A DNA stretch of 64,000 bases from Chloroflexota bacterium (lineage in GTDB: Bacteria > Chloroflexota > Anaerolineae > Anaerolineales > Anaerolineaceae), in assembly GCA_016887485.1 (NCBI GenBank), contig CP069394.1, positions 1,736,001 to 1,800,000 on the forward strand, written 5' to 3'. Each line of letters starts with the position of its first letter. The stretch's first letter is position 1. A model generated the notes under the pieces. That model was not told the origin of the DNA. It was given only the letters and a program-made list of their open reading frames with translations, and did not search any database. A program made the position numbers and the translations under genes. Of the stretch, positions 44,080-52,577 are shown in pieces.

Positions 44080-44316
44080 TAATACACTCCACTTCTAAAT
44101 TTGTAAATCGAACTCATTTTATAGCCGCCATTCCATTTTCTGGGCAGGCGGCCTTCAAGGGCTACATAACATAACTCTAAACACCGTTAATTATAGGTCA
44201 ATCACCCAGATTAGACACCCTTCCAGACCAAGTTAGGATATTCATCCAATTAATCATGAACAAATTACCAAAAAATCATATGACATTATGCTAATAAGTG
44301 GACTGGTAAATTGTCA

Positions 44317-45564
44317 TTATCTTGCTTGATGTAATTCAAACGCCCGGGCGGCGTCGTACATGGCCACAACATTCTCCGGGGGGACATTGGCCTGGATATT
44401 GTGCACCTGGTTGAAGACATAACCACCACCCGGCATGAAGATCTGCAGCCGCTCCGTCACATGCGCCCGAATTTCATCCGGGCTGACATTGGATAGGACC
44501 GATTGGGTATCACACCCGCCGCCCCAAAAGACCAACTGCTCACCGAATTCAGCTTTGAGCTTCTCCGGCGCCATATTATTCGCACTGGTCTGAACGGGGT
44601 TGAGGATATCCACACCGCATTCGATCAGGTCAGGGATCAGCGGGGTGATGCTGCCACAGGAATGCAGGAAGACCTTGCATTGTGAATGGTCATGAACGAA
44701 GTGATAAAGTTGTTTATGTCCGGGCTTAATGGTCCTTTGATACATTCGGCGGGACATCTGTGGGCGGTCCTGAGCGCCAAGGTCATCGCCAAACTGGACG
44801 ATCTGAACATGGTCGCCAACCGCTTCCAGATATAGGGCCAGATTTTTCAGATGCTTCTCCACCATGCCCTGAATCAGGTCCTCTGTGAAGGCGCCGCCCT
44901 CGGCCAAGTCTTCCATGAAGCGCTCCCAGCCCCGCAGCTTCTGCCCCATCTCCAGAATACTGCCGCCAAAAGCCGCCATGATGGCGTAATCGGTGGTCTC
45001 ATCAAGCAGTTTTGCCCGGTCTGCCAGGGCTTTCAGTTGTTCATCGGTCAGGAGGGGAATGGGAATGTCTTTCAGGTCCGCTGATGACGTTGCATCACGC
45101 AGCGGTGGATTGACGCGGGTGAAATAGAGGCTGTCCGGTGACATTCGGCGAACCGGAATGCCCTTCTCCCAGACCAGCCAGCCGCCATCCGACTCATTTG
45201 GCCGCAGGTCCAGCCCCGCAGAGACCCAACACCCCACCCCATTGGGCAGCGTCCAGGGTTTCCACTTACCGGTCTGAGCTTCACCCAGCGAATGCGTCAG
45301 AGGAATCACGTCACCGCCAAATCGCTCCAGTACTTCCAGCTCCACTTCCGCAAGCTGCTGCCCAATGTCGATGATGCGGATCTGGCCGCTCTCGATCCCT
45401 AGGTGTTTTTTCAGCTTGTCATACGCAATTGCCATAATCCCGGTGGAAGCCATTCCGCCCAGGTCAATTGGGACCCGGCGGGTGGGCTCATGGCGCAGCG
45501 CTTTCATAATCCTCTCGCGGGAGGTTTCCGAAGCATGGTAATTTGCTTGCATTTGAGTTGTCAA
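44317..45564 (-). CDS. Uroporphyrinogen-decarboxylase-family (MtaA/CmuA-like) protein
   Basis: A 415-residue TIM-barrel protein of the UroD superfamily. The start is TTG 45564 with AGAGGA 7 bases upstream; ATG 45552 is the alternative. N-terminus SRERIMKALRHEPTRRVPIDLGG is typical of non-heme UroD-like methyltransferases. VFLHSCGSITPLIPDLIECGVDILNPVQ carries the H-x-C zinc-type ligands, and VFWGGGCDTQSVL the third Cys. These residues are the zinc site of MtaA/MtbA/CmuA-type corrinoid methyltransferases and are absent from haem-pathway HemE. It may use the corrinoid protein at 9.1 kb or another carrier. It is separate from the sugar operon upstream, whose terminator lies at 45797. Confidence 0.85.
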   Translation of the reverse strand: MTTQMQANYHASETSRERIMKALRHEPTRRVPIDLGGMASTGIMAIAYDKLKKHLGIESGQIRIIDIGQQLAEVELEVLERFGGDVIPLTHSLGEAQTGKWKPWTLPNGVGCWVSAGLDLRPNESDGGWLVWEKGIPVRRMSPDSLYFTRVNPPLRDATSSADLKDIPIPLLTDEQLKALADRAKLLDETTDYAIMAAFGGSILEMGQKLRGWERFMEDLAEGGAFTEDLIQGMVEKHLKNLALYLEAVGDHVQIVQFGDDLGAQDRPQMSRRMYQRTIKPGHKQLYHFVHDHSQCKVFLHSCGSITPLIPDLIECGVDILNPVQTSANNMAPEKLKAEFGEQLVFWGGGCDTQSVLSNVSPDEIRAHVTERLQIFMPGGGYVFNQVHNIQANVPPENVVAMYDAARAFELHQAR

Positions 45565-45796
45565 AGAGGGTTCCTCTTATGATATGGAGAAATTTTGGTG
45601 AATGGTCTCAGCCGAAAGCCAGAAAATACTCGGCGAATAACTCAATTTTGGTAGGAGTAATTATATGGCATATCATTTAATAAATTAGGGGATTCTCTGT
45701 TAATTAACAAAACGATAACCTAATCCAGTCAAAACCCGGTTGATAGATGCCTGGGTTAAATTGTCACAAAACAATAAGGGGAAAATGCCCAGTGCA

Positions 45797-45823
45797 CCCC
45801 TGGCCGGATAAACCGGCCAGGGG
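45797..45823 (-). terminator. Strong stem-loop terminating the sugar operon
   Basis: An 11-bp perfect GC-rich stem (CCCCTGGCCGG / CCGGCCAGGGG) with a 5-base loop, plus an outer GTGC/GCAC pairing. It lies 29 bases after the last operon gene on the minus strand. The following TGCACTGGGCATTTTCC has only a short T run. The rest of 45565-45796 holds no gene. Confidence 0.7.
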
Positions 45824-45851
45824 TTGGGAGCACTAATAATTTATAACAACT

Positions 45852-46409
45852 CTAAAACAAATTTTCATCCAACCATTGATGCAAATCATTAAAATCAATC
45901 GTTGAAAAGTCACCAGTATCAATGTCATACATCGGGCAAAAATCCATCGGGACCACGGTCTTGGAACGCTCGGCCAGTTCATCGCCAAATTCCGCACCGG
46001 GGTGTGCAGAGTGGCGCAGCCCAACGCGAGAAATATAACGCTCTTTCAGAATTTCCCCTGCTGCATGGCACCAGATCTCAACTGCCTTATCAGCGCCAAC
46101 GCTCTCCAGTCCTGCCTTCACATCCTCATTGGGCGGCAAGCCAAACCATGCATCCAACACGACAATGGCATCCTTAGGGAAATCGCGAATCTCCGCCCAG
46201 ATGATTTTCTTACAGGTCCTGCTCAGTGTCCGGTTATATTCACGGTCACCGACGCCTAGTTCATCAAACATGGGTTCCTTGAGCATATCCAGAGTGATCA
46301 AAGGGGCATGGTAATATTCGGCGATATCCCGTCCAATCGAGGTTTTACCTGTCGCAGGCAAACCATTCACCATTATTATTTTTCGTTGGGTCTTATTCTC
46401 ATTATTCAT
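45852..46409 (-). CDS. P-loop kinase-like ATPase of the sugar operon
   Basis: A 185-residue P-loop protein: Walker A MVNGLPATGKTSIGRDIAEYY near residue 20, a strand-Asp VVLDAWFGLP near residue 92, and a conserved Arg-containing lid RYISRVGLRHSAHP near residue 128. Size and motifs are like small-molecule kinases of the gluconokinase/zeta-toxin/AAA_33 fold, not an AAA+ ring ATPase. It is the last gene of the sugar operon, 10 bases after the ROK gene, so phosphorylation of a sugar or sugar derivative is likely. The substrate is unknown. ROK and this protein together would give two kinases in one pathway. Confidence 0.7.
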   Translation of the reverse strand: MNNENKTQRKIIMVNGLPATGKTSIGRDIAEYYHAPLITLDMLKEPMFDELGVGDREYNRTLSRTCKKIIWAEIRDFPKDAIVVLDAWFGLPPNEDVKAGLESVGADKAVEIWCHAAGEILKERYISRVGLRHSAHPGAEFGDELAERSKTVVPMDFCPMYDIDTGDFSTIDFNDLHQWLDENLF

Positions 46410-46419
46410 TTGTCATAAC

Positions 46420-47328
46420 CTAATTTCGCAGCTGGCTGACTTTATGCCTGGCATATAAACCGGCACCAATCACGCCGGCATCATCCCCAAGCTGACAATG
46501 CTTTACATCGTAAACAAACCATTCGGATTCGGCAGTTGTAAGCTCTTTGACGAGTTGGCAAGCCGCCTCTCCCAATCCTCCGCCAATCAGGATCAGATCA
46601 GAGCCCAAAGTGGCACAAATCGAATCCATTGCACGACGTAAGGGACTGACCCACTTCAGCAGCAATTCTTTTGCTTCAAGGTGCCCTTGCCCGGCCATCT
46701 TCGCTAGCGTTTGGACCTTGATATCCTTGGTGAAACTTGAATTCAGAATTATTTTATGAAGAGCGGTCCCTGAACTGGTCGTTTCGACACAACCTCGTCG
46801 GCCGCAATTACAGAGATCGCCATTCATCTTGACGGTGATATGTCCTAACTGGGCAGAGCAGCCATTGCCATAGAACAACTCGCCATCTGAGGCGATTGCG
46901 CCCCCAATGCCGGTCCCAATAGTCAGTAAGGCAATTTCCTGATGGCTCTTGGCGGCACCAATTTGGATTTCAGCGAATAAGGCCATATTGGGGTCTGTAC
47001 CCAGGAAAAATGGGAGGTCCGTCCAACTTGCAAAAACATCGACAAGATTCACATTAGCAAAATCCAGAAAGCCCGCCGACAAGACCAGTCCGGTTTCATG
47101 ATCCACCCGACCCGGGAAGCCAAAGCCAATACCCAACACATCCGGATCCAACATACCCTGAACAGCTTCGTGGATCAAATCCAGCAGTTCTTCCCGTGTT
47201 TTGGGAACTCGGGACTTAACAAACTCCAGAATGGTTCCATCCGCTGTGATTTTCCCAATGCGGACATTCGTCCCGCCCAGGTCAATCCCGATCGTCGTTT
47301 GTGTTTCTTCCATCGGTACTTTATTCAT
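46420..47328 (-). CDS. ROK-family sugar kinase
   Basis: A 302-residue ROK protein from ATG 47328 (TTG 47343 and ATG 47313 are alternatives; no start has a strong ribosome site). Phosphate 1 motif: IGIDLGGTNVRIGKI near the N-terminus; sugar-binding GFGFPGRVDHETG; IGTGIGGAI phosphate region; the zinc motif CNCGRRGCVETTSSG (C-x-C-G-x-x-G-C-x-E). There is no N-terminal helix-turn-helix, so it is a kinase rather than a repressor. It phosphorylates a hexose or N-acetylhexosamine with ATP. It starts 15 bases after the aldolase stop, probably translationally coupled. Confidence 0.88.
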   Translation of the reverse strand: MNKVPMEETQTTIGIDLGGTNVRIGKITADGTILEFVKSRVPKTREELLDLIHEAVQGMLDPDVLGIGFGFPGRVDHETGLVLSAGFLDFANVNLVDVFASWTDLPFFLGTDPNMALFAEIQIGAAKSHQEIALLTIGTGIGGAIASDGELFYGNGCSAQLGHITVKMNGDLCNCGRRGCVETTSSGTALHKIILNSSFTKDIKVQTLAKMAGQGHLEAKELLLKWVSPLRRAMDSICATLGSDLILIGGGLGEAACQLVKELTTAESEWFVYDVKHCQLGDDAGVIGAGLYARHKVSQLRN

Positions 47329-47343
47329 CCTGTTATTGTACAA

Positions 47344-48255
47344 CTAGCCCAACAGATTAAGGATCTCATTCAAGCGGGGTTGGCCTTTTTCCTTAAGGTC
47401 TGCCTTCATTTTCTCAGCATCCAATGCAACACAGTCTTTCCACAATGACCGGCCGGCGATAGCGCCAATGGCGCCGTTATCCATCGCAGCCTTCAATTGT
47501 TCGATAAAGACCTCATGGTCAACGCCCTGTGAAAGCACAGCCCAAGGCACGCCTTTCATGGCAGCCGTGACCTTTGCAGAGGCTTCTCCAGAACCAGGAT
47601 ACTGCAATTTCAGGAATTTTGCGCCATTCTCAACCGCCAGTTTCGCTGAATTTAGGATCAATTCAGGTTTGAGTTTGAGATAATCCTCTTCCGTCTCGTT
47701 TTCCAGGCGGTAAACCAGGATCTCAACCACCAGCAGGACATTTTCCTTTTCAAATTCTTCTACAGTTTTCTTAATCAGGCTCTGGGCAAAGGAATCGCCA
47801 TCATCCTTGTCCGGCCGCATGAAAACCAACAATTTACCAGCGTCACCGCCTAAATCTCTCACTTTTCGGGCATTGACACCTTCGACAACCCGAGATTCTC
47901 TCAACCCGGAATTATCACCGCGATCATAGCCGGAAGCGTCCAGGCTGACGATGAGGGCGGTATCTCTGGATAAAACACCGGTATCAACTGCTTTGGGCAG
48001 CGCACATTCAGGATCCAATAATAGTGCAGGGGCAAAATTACCCAGGCCTTCAACCAACCGGCATTTCACATCCCCAAGGTCATCATTTGAAATTTCATCT
48101 GCCTGGTCACCATTATTTCTCATAGCAGCTCGCATGCTGTTGCGTTGATCCATTGCAACCACCAGCATTTTCCCACTGTCAGAACATATTCGTTGGAATG
48201 CCCGAAGCTCTGATGTTGTCATTAATGAAGCTAGTTCTGTCTTTTGGTTACTCAT
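47344..48255 (-). CDS. LacD/YihT-type class I aldolase
   Basis: A 303-residue class I aldolase of the tagatose-1,6-bisphosphate/sulfofructose-phosphate (LacD/YihT) family. Seen: MLVVAMDQRNSMRAAM near residue 30, LLDPECALPKAV near residue 80, the probable Schiff-base lysine in GAKFLKLQYPG near residue 205, and the phosphate-binding C-terminal AVLSQGVDHEVFIEQLKAAM followed by GAIAGRSLWKD. It would split a ketose phosphate or bisphosphate to dihydroxyacetone phosphate and an aldehyde. It lies between the ABC ATPase and the ROK kinase. Tagatose or a modified ketohexose is possible; the sulfosugar variant is not demonstrated. Confidence 0.82.
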   Translation of the reverse strand: MSNQKTELASLMTTSELRAFQRICSDSGKMLVVAMDQRNSMRAAMRNNGDQADEISNDDLGDVKCRLVEGLGNFAPALLLDPECALPKAVDTGVLSRDTALIVSLDASGYDRGDNSGLRESRVVEGVNARKVRDLGGDAGKLLVFMRPDKDDGDSFAQSLIKKTVEEFEKENVLLVVEILVYRLENETEEDYLKLKPELILNSAKLAVENGAKFLKLQYPGSGEASAKVTAAMKGVPWAVLSQGVDHEVFIEQLKAAMDNGAIGAIAGRSLWKDCVALDAEKMKADLKEKGQPRLNEILNLLG

Positions 48256-48298
48256 AAAAATATCCTCTAATCTTTATTCTTTGAGGTTTTTGTCTTTT

Positions 48299-49096
48299 CT
48301 ATTCGTTCTCGTTGCCAACCATAAACGACACAATTTCCTTATCATTGGTTGTGTGCGCTTCAATATCCGCCACCTTGACGCCGCGCCGCAAAACAATGAT
48401 CCGGTCTGCGATTGCGAAGACATCGCGCATGTTGTGGCTAATAAGGATGATTGGCATCCCCCGTTCCTTCAGCTTGTTGACAAGCTCATAAACTTTTCTT
48501 TGTTCCGGAACGCCCAGGGCTGCTGTAGGCTCATCCATAATCAGTAGTTTTGCATTCCAATAGATGGACCGTGAAATGGCAACTGCCTGACGCTGACCGC
48601 CGGAGAGTTCTCTAATTGGCCGAGTCAACCCGGGGATTTTGATATCCAATTCTTTCAGAATATTTCTGGCTTCTTCCTGCATTTTTCGCTTATTTAATGT
48701 AGGGAAGATACCCAGCTTCTTCGTGGATACTTCTTTCCCCAGGAAAATATTATCCGCCGCATTCAGGTTCGTCGCGAGGGCCAAGTCCTGATAAATAGTT
48801 TCAATCCCTGCATTCCTTGCATCCAGGGGCGTTGAAAAAGAGACCTTTTTCCCATCAACGTACATCTCGCCTTCATCCGGCGAATAGACACCTGAAATCA
48901 TTTGGATCATAGTCGATTTACCAGCGCCATTATCACCGACGAGTCCAACAACCTCGCCAGGATTGATATGGAAGCTGACACGGTTAACCGCCACCAGGCC
49001 GCCAAAATGCTTGGTTAGCCCAACGCATTTGAGAACCGGAGCCTGTTCATTCTCGGAAGGAGCGCTCATTGTATTTTTTATCTTCTGCTCTTTCAT
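48299..49096 (-). CDS. Sugar ABC transporter ATPase
   Basis: A 265-residue single-domain ABC ATPase of the FrcA/RbsA-like carbohydrate-uptake type. Walker A GLVGDNGAGKSTMIQMI; Q-loop YQDLALATN; signature LSGGQRQAVAISRSI; Walker B LLIMDEPTAALG; H-switch ILISHNMRDV. Unlike RbsA/MglA (about 500 residues with two ATPase domains), there is only one domain, as in FrcA, so a homodimer is expected. Its start overlaps the permease stop by 4 bases (ATGA). Confidence 0.92.
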   Translation of the reverse strand: MKEQKIKNTMSAPSENEQAPVLKCVGLTKHFGGLVAVNRVSFHINPGEVVGLVGDNGAGKSTMIQMISGVYSPDEGEMYVDGKKVSFSTPLDARNAGIETIYQDLALATNLNAADNIFLGKEVSTKKLGIFPTLNKRKMQEEARNILKELDIKIPGLTRPIRELSGGQRQAVAISRSIYWNAKLLIMDEPTAALGVPEQRKVYELVNKLKERGMPIILISHNMRDVFAIADRIIVLRRGVKVADIEAHTTNDKEIVSFMVGNENE

Positions 49097-50235
49097 TTGA
49101 CCGCCTGCTTCTTTAATTGGTCAATAATGACCGCGAATATGATGATCACCCCAACCGCCACATATTGATAGAAGGGATCGATGCCAACAATGATCAGCCC
49201 GTTTTGAATGAAGGCAATGATCAGGGTCCCCAGGAGGGTGCCAATCAAGGTCCCTTCGCCACCTAACAGGGACGCGCCGCCCACGACCACGGCAGCCACC
49301 GAGTTCAGGTTGAGCGCATCTCCCGCTGCGGCAACACCGCCTGAATAGCGCATGACATAAAAGAAACCAGCGATACCGGCCATCAGCCCGGAGAAGATGT
49401 AGACCTTCTGCAAAATTTTATTGACGGGAATGCCTGCCCGTAATGCAGCCCGCACATTCCCACCCACAGCATAAACATGCTGACCAAATTTTGTTTTGGA
49501 GAGCACCCAGTGGGAAATCAGGATGATGATCACAAAGTAGATGATCAGGAATGGGATCAGCTTGATGGTGTTTCTCAGATCCATCCCGGTCAATCCTTCA
49601 GGAAGATTAAAGAACGAAAAGCCTGCGGTAGGATGGATATAGATCAGATAACCGTTGGCAAAATGACCCACATCAGGGAAATTGATGCTCACGGGTGGCC
49701 CACCGGAGAGGATATAACCAAGCCCTCTCGCAATGCCGTACATACCCAATGTCGCAATAAATGGCGGTACTTTAAGTTTCGAGATGACGACCCCATTGAC
49801 CAAACCGGCCAGGATCCCAATGATAGCCGCCGTAAAAAAGCCTGTCGCAATCACGTAAATCAGGTTGGCATCCAAAGCGAACTGGCGCATCACCAGTGAA
49901 GCAACAACGCTGGCCAAGCCCATCACCCAACCTGTCGAGAGGTCAATCCCCCCGGTAATAATGACTAATGTCTGCCCAATCGCCAGGACCAAAAGCATGG
50001 CATTATTGGCAAGAACTGCTTGAAAGTTATCCAGGCTCAGAAAGCCTGGGGCAAAAGAAAACCCAGTCAGAAGCAGAACCAGAAAAACAAGTACCCAATA
50101 TTTACCGATGAGAAGAAGCGTCTTCGATCCAATGCCCGATTTCGCAACATAGCTGCCGGATTCCACACCCTGCTTCTGATCCTGTGGTGAGGAAATCGCT
50201 GATGATGATTCATTACTCTTCTTAAATAATTTCAT
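49093..50235 (-). CDS. Sugar ABC transporter permease (RbsC/FrcC type)
   Basis: A 380-residue permease with about ten membrane helices and an extended hydrophilic N-terminus of about 40 residues. The BPD_transp_2 pattern is clear: ITGGIDLSTGWVMGLASVV near residue 95, VPPFIATLGMYGIARGLGYILSG near residue 155, and the ATPase-coupling loop YAVGGNVRAALRAGIPVNK near residue 255. It moves a monosaccharide inward using the ATPase encoded downstream. It lies 72 bases after the binding protein with an intercistronic hairpin between them. Confidence 0.92.
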   Translation of the reverse strand: MKLFKKSNESSSAISSPQDQKQGVESGSYVAKSGIGSKTLLLIGKYWVLVFLVLLLTGFSFAPGFLSLDNFQAVLANNAMLLVLAIGQTLVIITGGIDLSTGWVMGLASVVASLVMRQFALDANLIYVIATGFFTAAIIGILAGLVNGVVISKLKVPPFIATLGMYGIARGLGYILSGGPPVSINFPDVGHFANGYLIYIHPTAGFSFFNLPEGLTGMDLRNTIKLIPFLIIYFVIIILISHWVLSKTKFGQHVYAVGGNVRAALRAGIPVNKILQKVYIFSGLMAGIAGFFYVMRYSGGVAAAGDALNLNSVAAVVVGGASLLGGEGTLIGTLLGTLIIAFIQNGLIIVGIDPFYQYVAVGVIIIFAVIIDQLKKQAVK

Positions 50236-50251
50236 GCGAATAAATACTCCT

Positions 50252-50284
50252 AATACCTTCCTGAGAAGATCTCAGGAAGGTATT
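50252..50284 (-). promoter_or_regulatory. Intercistronic hairpin between binding-protein and permease genes
   Basis: A 15-bp perfect inverted repeat with a 3-base loop (left arm AATACCTTCCTGAGA) lies in the 72-base gap, between the binding-protein stop and the permease ribosome site (AGGAG). No T run follows on the minus strand, so it is more likely an mRNA-stability element that raises binding-protein level over membrane parts than a full terminator. Confidence 0.7.
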
Positions 50285-50307
50285 TTAGGTTGAAAATTAT
50301 GTTGAGA

Positions 50308-51369
50308 TTATTCTGACTTGTAGATCGCGTTCTGAGCTTCATCAGTATCGACGTTGTCACGGGTGATGACGACAAAGGGTGTGTTGACCCGTGCCGGAAT
50401 GTCATCCGTGTTGCCCATCAGTGCATCATAAGCATATTGTACAGCCAGTTCGCCGATCAGAGCGGGTTGCTGGGCGATGACCATGTCGATCACGCCGTTG
50501 CGCAGGTCAACAATGGCCTGTTCGGGAGCATCAAAGGAGGCAATCTTCACGATACCTTCGAGGCCGGCGCTCTTGATGGCAGCGGCAGCGCCCTGGGCAC
50601 TGAAGAGGTTGGCACCAAAGATGGCGCTTAGTTCAGGTTCTTTTTCCAGCATAGCCTGGGTCTGGGTTGTTGCAATCGGGGCACTGCTTTCGGTGTAGTC
50701 CACACCAGCGAGGGTCACGGTGTCAACAGCGTCGATGGCGGCAATACAACCATCACGGCGGGCGATGTCAGAAGGAACATTGGCGGTTGAGGTCAAAATA
50801 TAGATGGAGCCTTCCCCACCGATTTCTTCGATCAGAGCTTCGCAGGCGATCTTTCCGCCCTCGTAGTTGTCAGAGGCAATCACGGAGTAGGGGAATGTCA
50901 CGGAACCATTGGCATAGTCGCCATCGCCGATGTATTGGTCGGTGGTGATGACGGGAATACCGGATTCATAGGCCCGTTGCAGGGGAGCAATCATAGCCTG
51001 AGGATCATTGGGGACAGCGATCAGAGCATCAATACCGCGGGCCAGCATAGCATCAATGATGGGGGTCTGCACAGCAGGATCCCATTTTGAGGGGCCATCA
51101 GCGATAAAGTTCACGCCCAATTCTTCAGCTTTCGCCCGGGCGCCTTTTTCCATGGTGATATAGAAGGCATCGCCCTGAATACCATAGACCAATGCAATGG
51201 TCAGGTCTTCGGGATTCACAGCTTCTTCAACCTCTTCGGTTTCTTCAACGACAGCCGCTTCGGTCTCATCGACAACCGCATCGGTGGGTTCAGCAGCAGA
51301 CTGGCAGCCAGCTACCAACATCGAGAAGATGACAAGTAAAACACTAACAACCAACAAACTCTTTTTCAT
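50308..51369 (-). CDS. Sugar-binding lipoprotein of the ABC transporter
   Basis: A 353-residue periplasmic-binding-protein-like lipoprotein. Signal and lipobox MKKSLLVVSVLLVIFSMLVAGC, so Cys22 becomes lipidated and the protein is tethered outside the cell. After an acidic linker the type I (RbsB-like) fold begins: LTIALVYGIQGDAFYITMEKGARAKAEELG, then DALIAVPNDPQAMIAPLQRAYESGIPVITTD and a C-terminal ILTSTANVPSDIARRDG. Pentose/hexose is likely given the family. First gene of a six-gene operon, AAGGAG before ATG 51369. Confidence 0.93.
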   Translation of the reverse strand: MKKSLLVVSVLLVIFSMLVAGCQSAAEPTDAVVDETEAAVVEETEEVEEAVNPEDLTIALVYGIQGDAFYITMEKGARAKAEELGVNFIADGPSKWDPAVQTPIIDAMLARGIDALIAVPNDPQAMIAPLQRAYESGIPVITTDQYIGDGDYANGSVTFPYSVIASDNYEGGKIACEALIEEIGGEGSIYILTSTANVPSDIARRDGCIAAIDAVDTVTLAGVDYTESSAPIATTQTQAMLEKEPELSAIFGANLFSAQGAAAAIKSAGLEGIVKIASFDAPEQAIVDLRNGVIDMVIAQQPALIGELAVQYAYDALMGNTDDIPARVNTPFVVITRDNVDTDEAQNAIYKSE

Positions 51370-51428
51370 TTTTTCTAAAACTCCTTAAATGGATAGATCT
51401 GGTGATTTCTTCCCCAAAAAGTGACAAA

Positions 51429-51475
51429 ATTCTAAAGTTAGATTTCTCCTCCTTCCATAGGATAACGCTCTAGAC
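51429..51475 (-). promoter_or_regulatory. Candidate promoter and operator of the sugar operon
   Basis: On the minus strand TAGAAT (51429-51434) is a possible -10 box; the -35 position has only TGGAAG, a weak match. Further upstream, TCTAGAC at 51469-51475 contains the CTAGAC core seen in sites of some GntR/HutC-type regulators such as DasR. Both assignments are tentative. Confidence 0.3.
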
Positions 51476-51504
51476 ATAACCACTAAAAAATCGTTTACTA
51501 ATTT

Positions 51505-51533
51505 TTGACTAGAACATATAATCAATTTAGAAT
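51505..51533 (+). promoter_or_regulatory. Plus-strand promoter candidate upstream of the GntR gene (distal)
   Basis: TTGACT (51505-51510) and TAGAAT (51528-51533) with a 17-base spacer. It is a better consensus than the proximal one but lies about 129 bases from the GntR start, so it would leave a long leader. The whole 51370-51661 gap is AT-rich and regulatory. Confidence 0.5.
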
Positions 51534-51587
51534 TATTCCTATAACTTCTGTTAACGTACGAGGTGTTTCATTACTGCGAGGTTAAGG

Positions 51588-51617
51588 TTGCATTAACTGA
51601 TATTATCATATTATAAT
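51588..51617 (+). promoter_or_regulatory. Proximal promoter of the GntR regulator gene
   Basis: TTGCAT (51588-51593) and TATAAT (51612-51617) with an 18-base spacer. Expected start near 51624, followed by ribosome site GGAGAG (51651-51656) and ATG 51662. Confidence 0.6.
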
Positions 51618-51661
51618 AAGATTATAAGAAAGGATTATCGTTTTGTCAATGGAGAGAATAC

Positions 51662-52417
51662 ATGAATGAGGTTATGAATAAAATTGATTTTTCAAGTTCT
51701 GTCCCCTACTACGCCCAATTGAAAGAACTTATTAAGTCAGAAATCACTGATGGGATTTGGCGAAACGAAGAAAACCTCCCTAGCCATTCGGAAATTTGTG
51801 ACCTTTATGACGTCAGTAAGTCTGTCGTACGGCAGGCATTAAGGGAACTGGAGCTGGAGGGGTTCATTGTCCAGCGTCGCGGGAAACTCACTGAAATTCT
51901 TAACAAGAAAATTTCGGGTGATCTCCTGCAGAAATTATCCGGCACCTACCAAAACATGACCCGGTTGGGCATCAACCCCGTCACTAAAGTACTCTTAAAC
52001 GAAGTGGTCATAGCGCCCACCTCCGTTTGTGACCGCCTGGGCCTGGAACCCGGCAGCAAGGCCGTCAAACTGCACCGCCTGCGTTTCGTCGAGAACGAAC
52101 CCTTTGCCTTCATGCGCTCCTATGTCCCCTTTGACCTCTGCCCAAAGATTGCCGAGATCGACCTGACCGGCAAATCCCTTCTGGAAGAGATCCGCAGGGA
52201 ATACGGCTATGAGATCGATTCCAGCCGCCGCTCCATTGAGGCCGTGCTCGCAAACGAAGACGAGGCACGCCTTTTGGAAGTCCCGATTGGGTCCGCCTTA
52301 TTACTCTATAAATCTGTTTCCTACCTAAAGAATGGACGGGGGATTGGCTCCACCAAAGTCCTCTTCCGGGGTGACCGGACTAAATTCGAAGTTGAGATTG
52401 GGAATTTTAGGGATTAA
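51662..52417 (+). CDS. GntR-family repressor with UTRA sensor domain
   Basis: A 251-residue regulator of the HutC subfamily. The winged helix (residues 8-75) has VPYYAQLKELIKSEITDGIW, then LPSHSEICDLYDVSKSVVRQALRELELEGFI. The UTRA ligand domain (about 95-245) has VCDRLGLEPGSKAVKLHRLRFVENEPFAFMRSYVP and ends with TKVLFRGDRTKFEVEI. Such proteins bind a sugar phosphate and leave the operator. It is divergent from the sugar operon and probably its local repressor. Its ligand may be an intermediate of that pathway. Confidence 0.9.
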   Translation: MNEVMNKIDFSSSVPYYAQLKELIKSEITDGIWRNEENLPSHSEICDLYDVSKSVVRQALRELELEGFIVQRRGKLTEILNKKISGDLLQKLSGTYQNMTRLGINPVTKVLLNEVVIAPTSVCDRLGLEPGSKAVKLHRLRFVENEPFAFMRSYVPFDLCPKIAEIDLTGKSLLEEIRREYGYEIDSSRRSIEAVLANEDEARLLEVPIGSALLLYKSVSYLKNGRGIGSTKVLFRGDRTKFEVEIGNFRD

Positions 52418-52529
52418 GTCCTTTTGTCCCAGCAAACTGAATAAAGTAAGTGAACAACGCCGACCCAGGGATCCTTGGAGGTCGGAATGGGCCATTTATT
52501 GTGGAAACTAATGAAATAGGGTGGATTTG

Positions 52530-52556
52530 CTTTGACCGGTGGGTCAGGGACCAACG
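52530..52556. repeat. Degenerate GGTGGGTC repeat, copy 1
   Basis: The segment reads TTTGACCGGTGGGTCAGGGACC and closely matches TTTGACTGGTGGGTCAGCGACC at 53060-53090. The second palindromic arm is decayed here. Probably a dispersed intergenic repeat. Confidence 0.55.
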
Positions 52557-52577
52557 CTATGGACTCAGGAGACTGGA

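Noticed and set aside
44080-44316. ATTATA near 44193 considered as a minus-strand promoter for the E1-E2 operon.
   Set aside because: No acceptable -35 at 16-18 bases spacing; left out as a feature. No gene or terminator is visible in this 237-base gap.
47344-48255. The aldolase considered as proof of a sulfoquinovose (sulfo-EMP) pathway.
   Set aside because: The YihT-like fold is shared with tagatose aldolases and the other sulfosugar enzymes (YihS, YihV, YihU) are absent, so I keep a general call.
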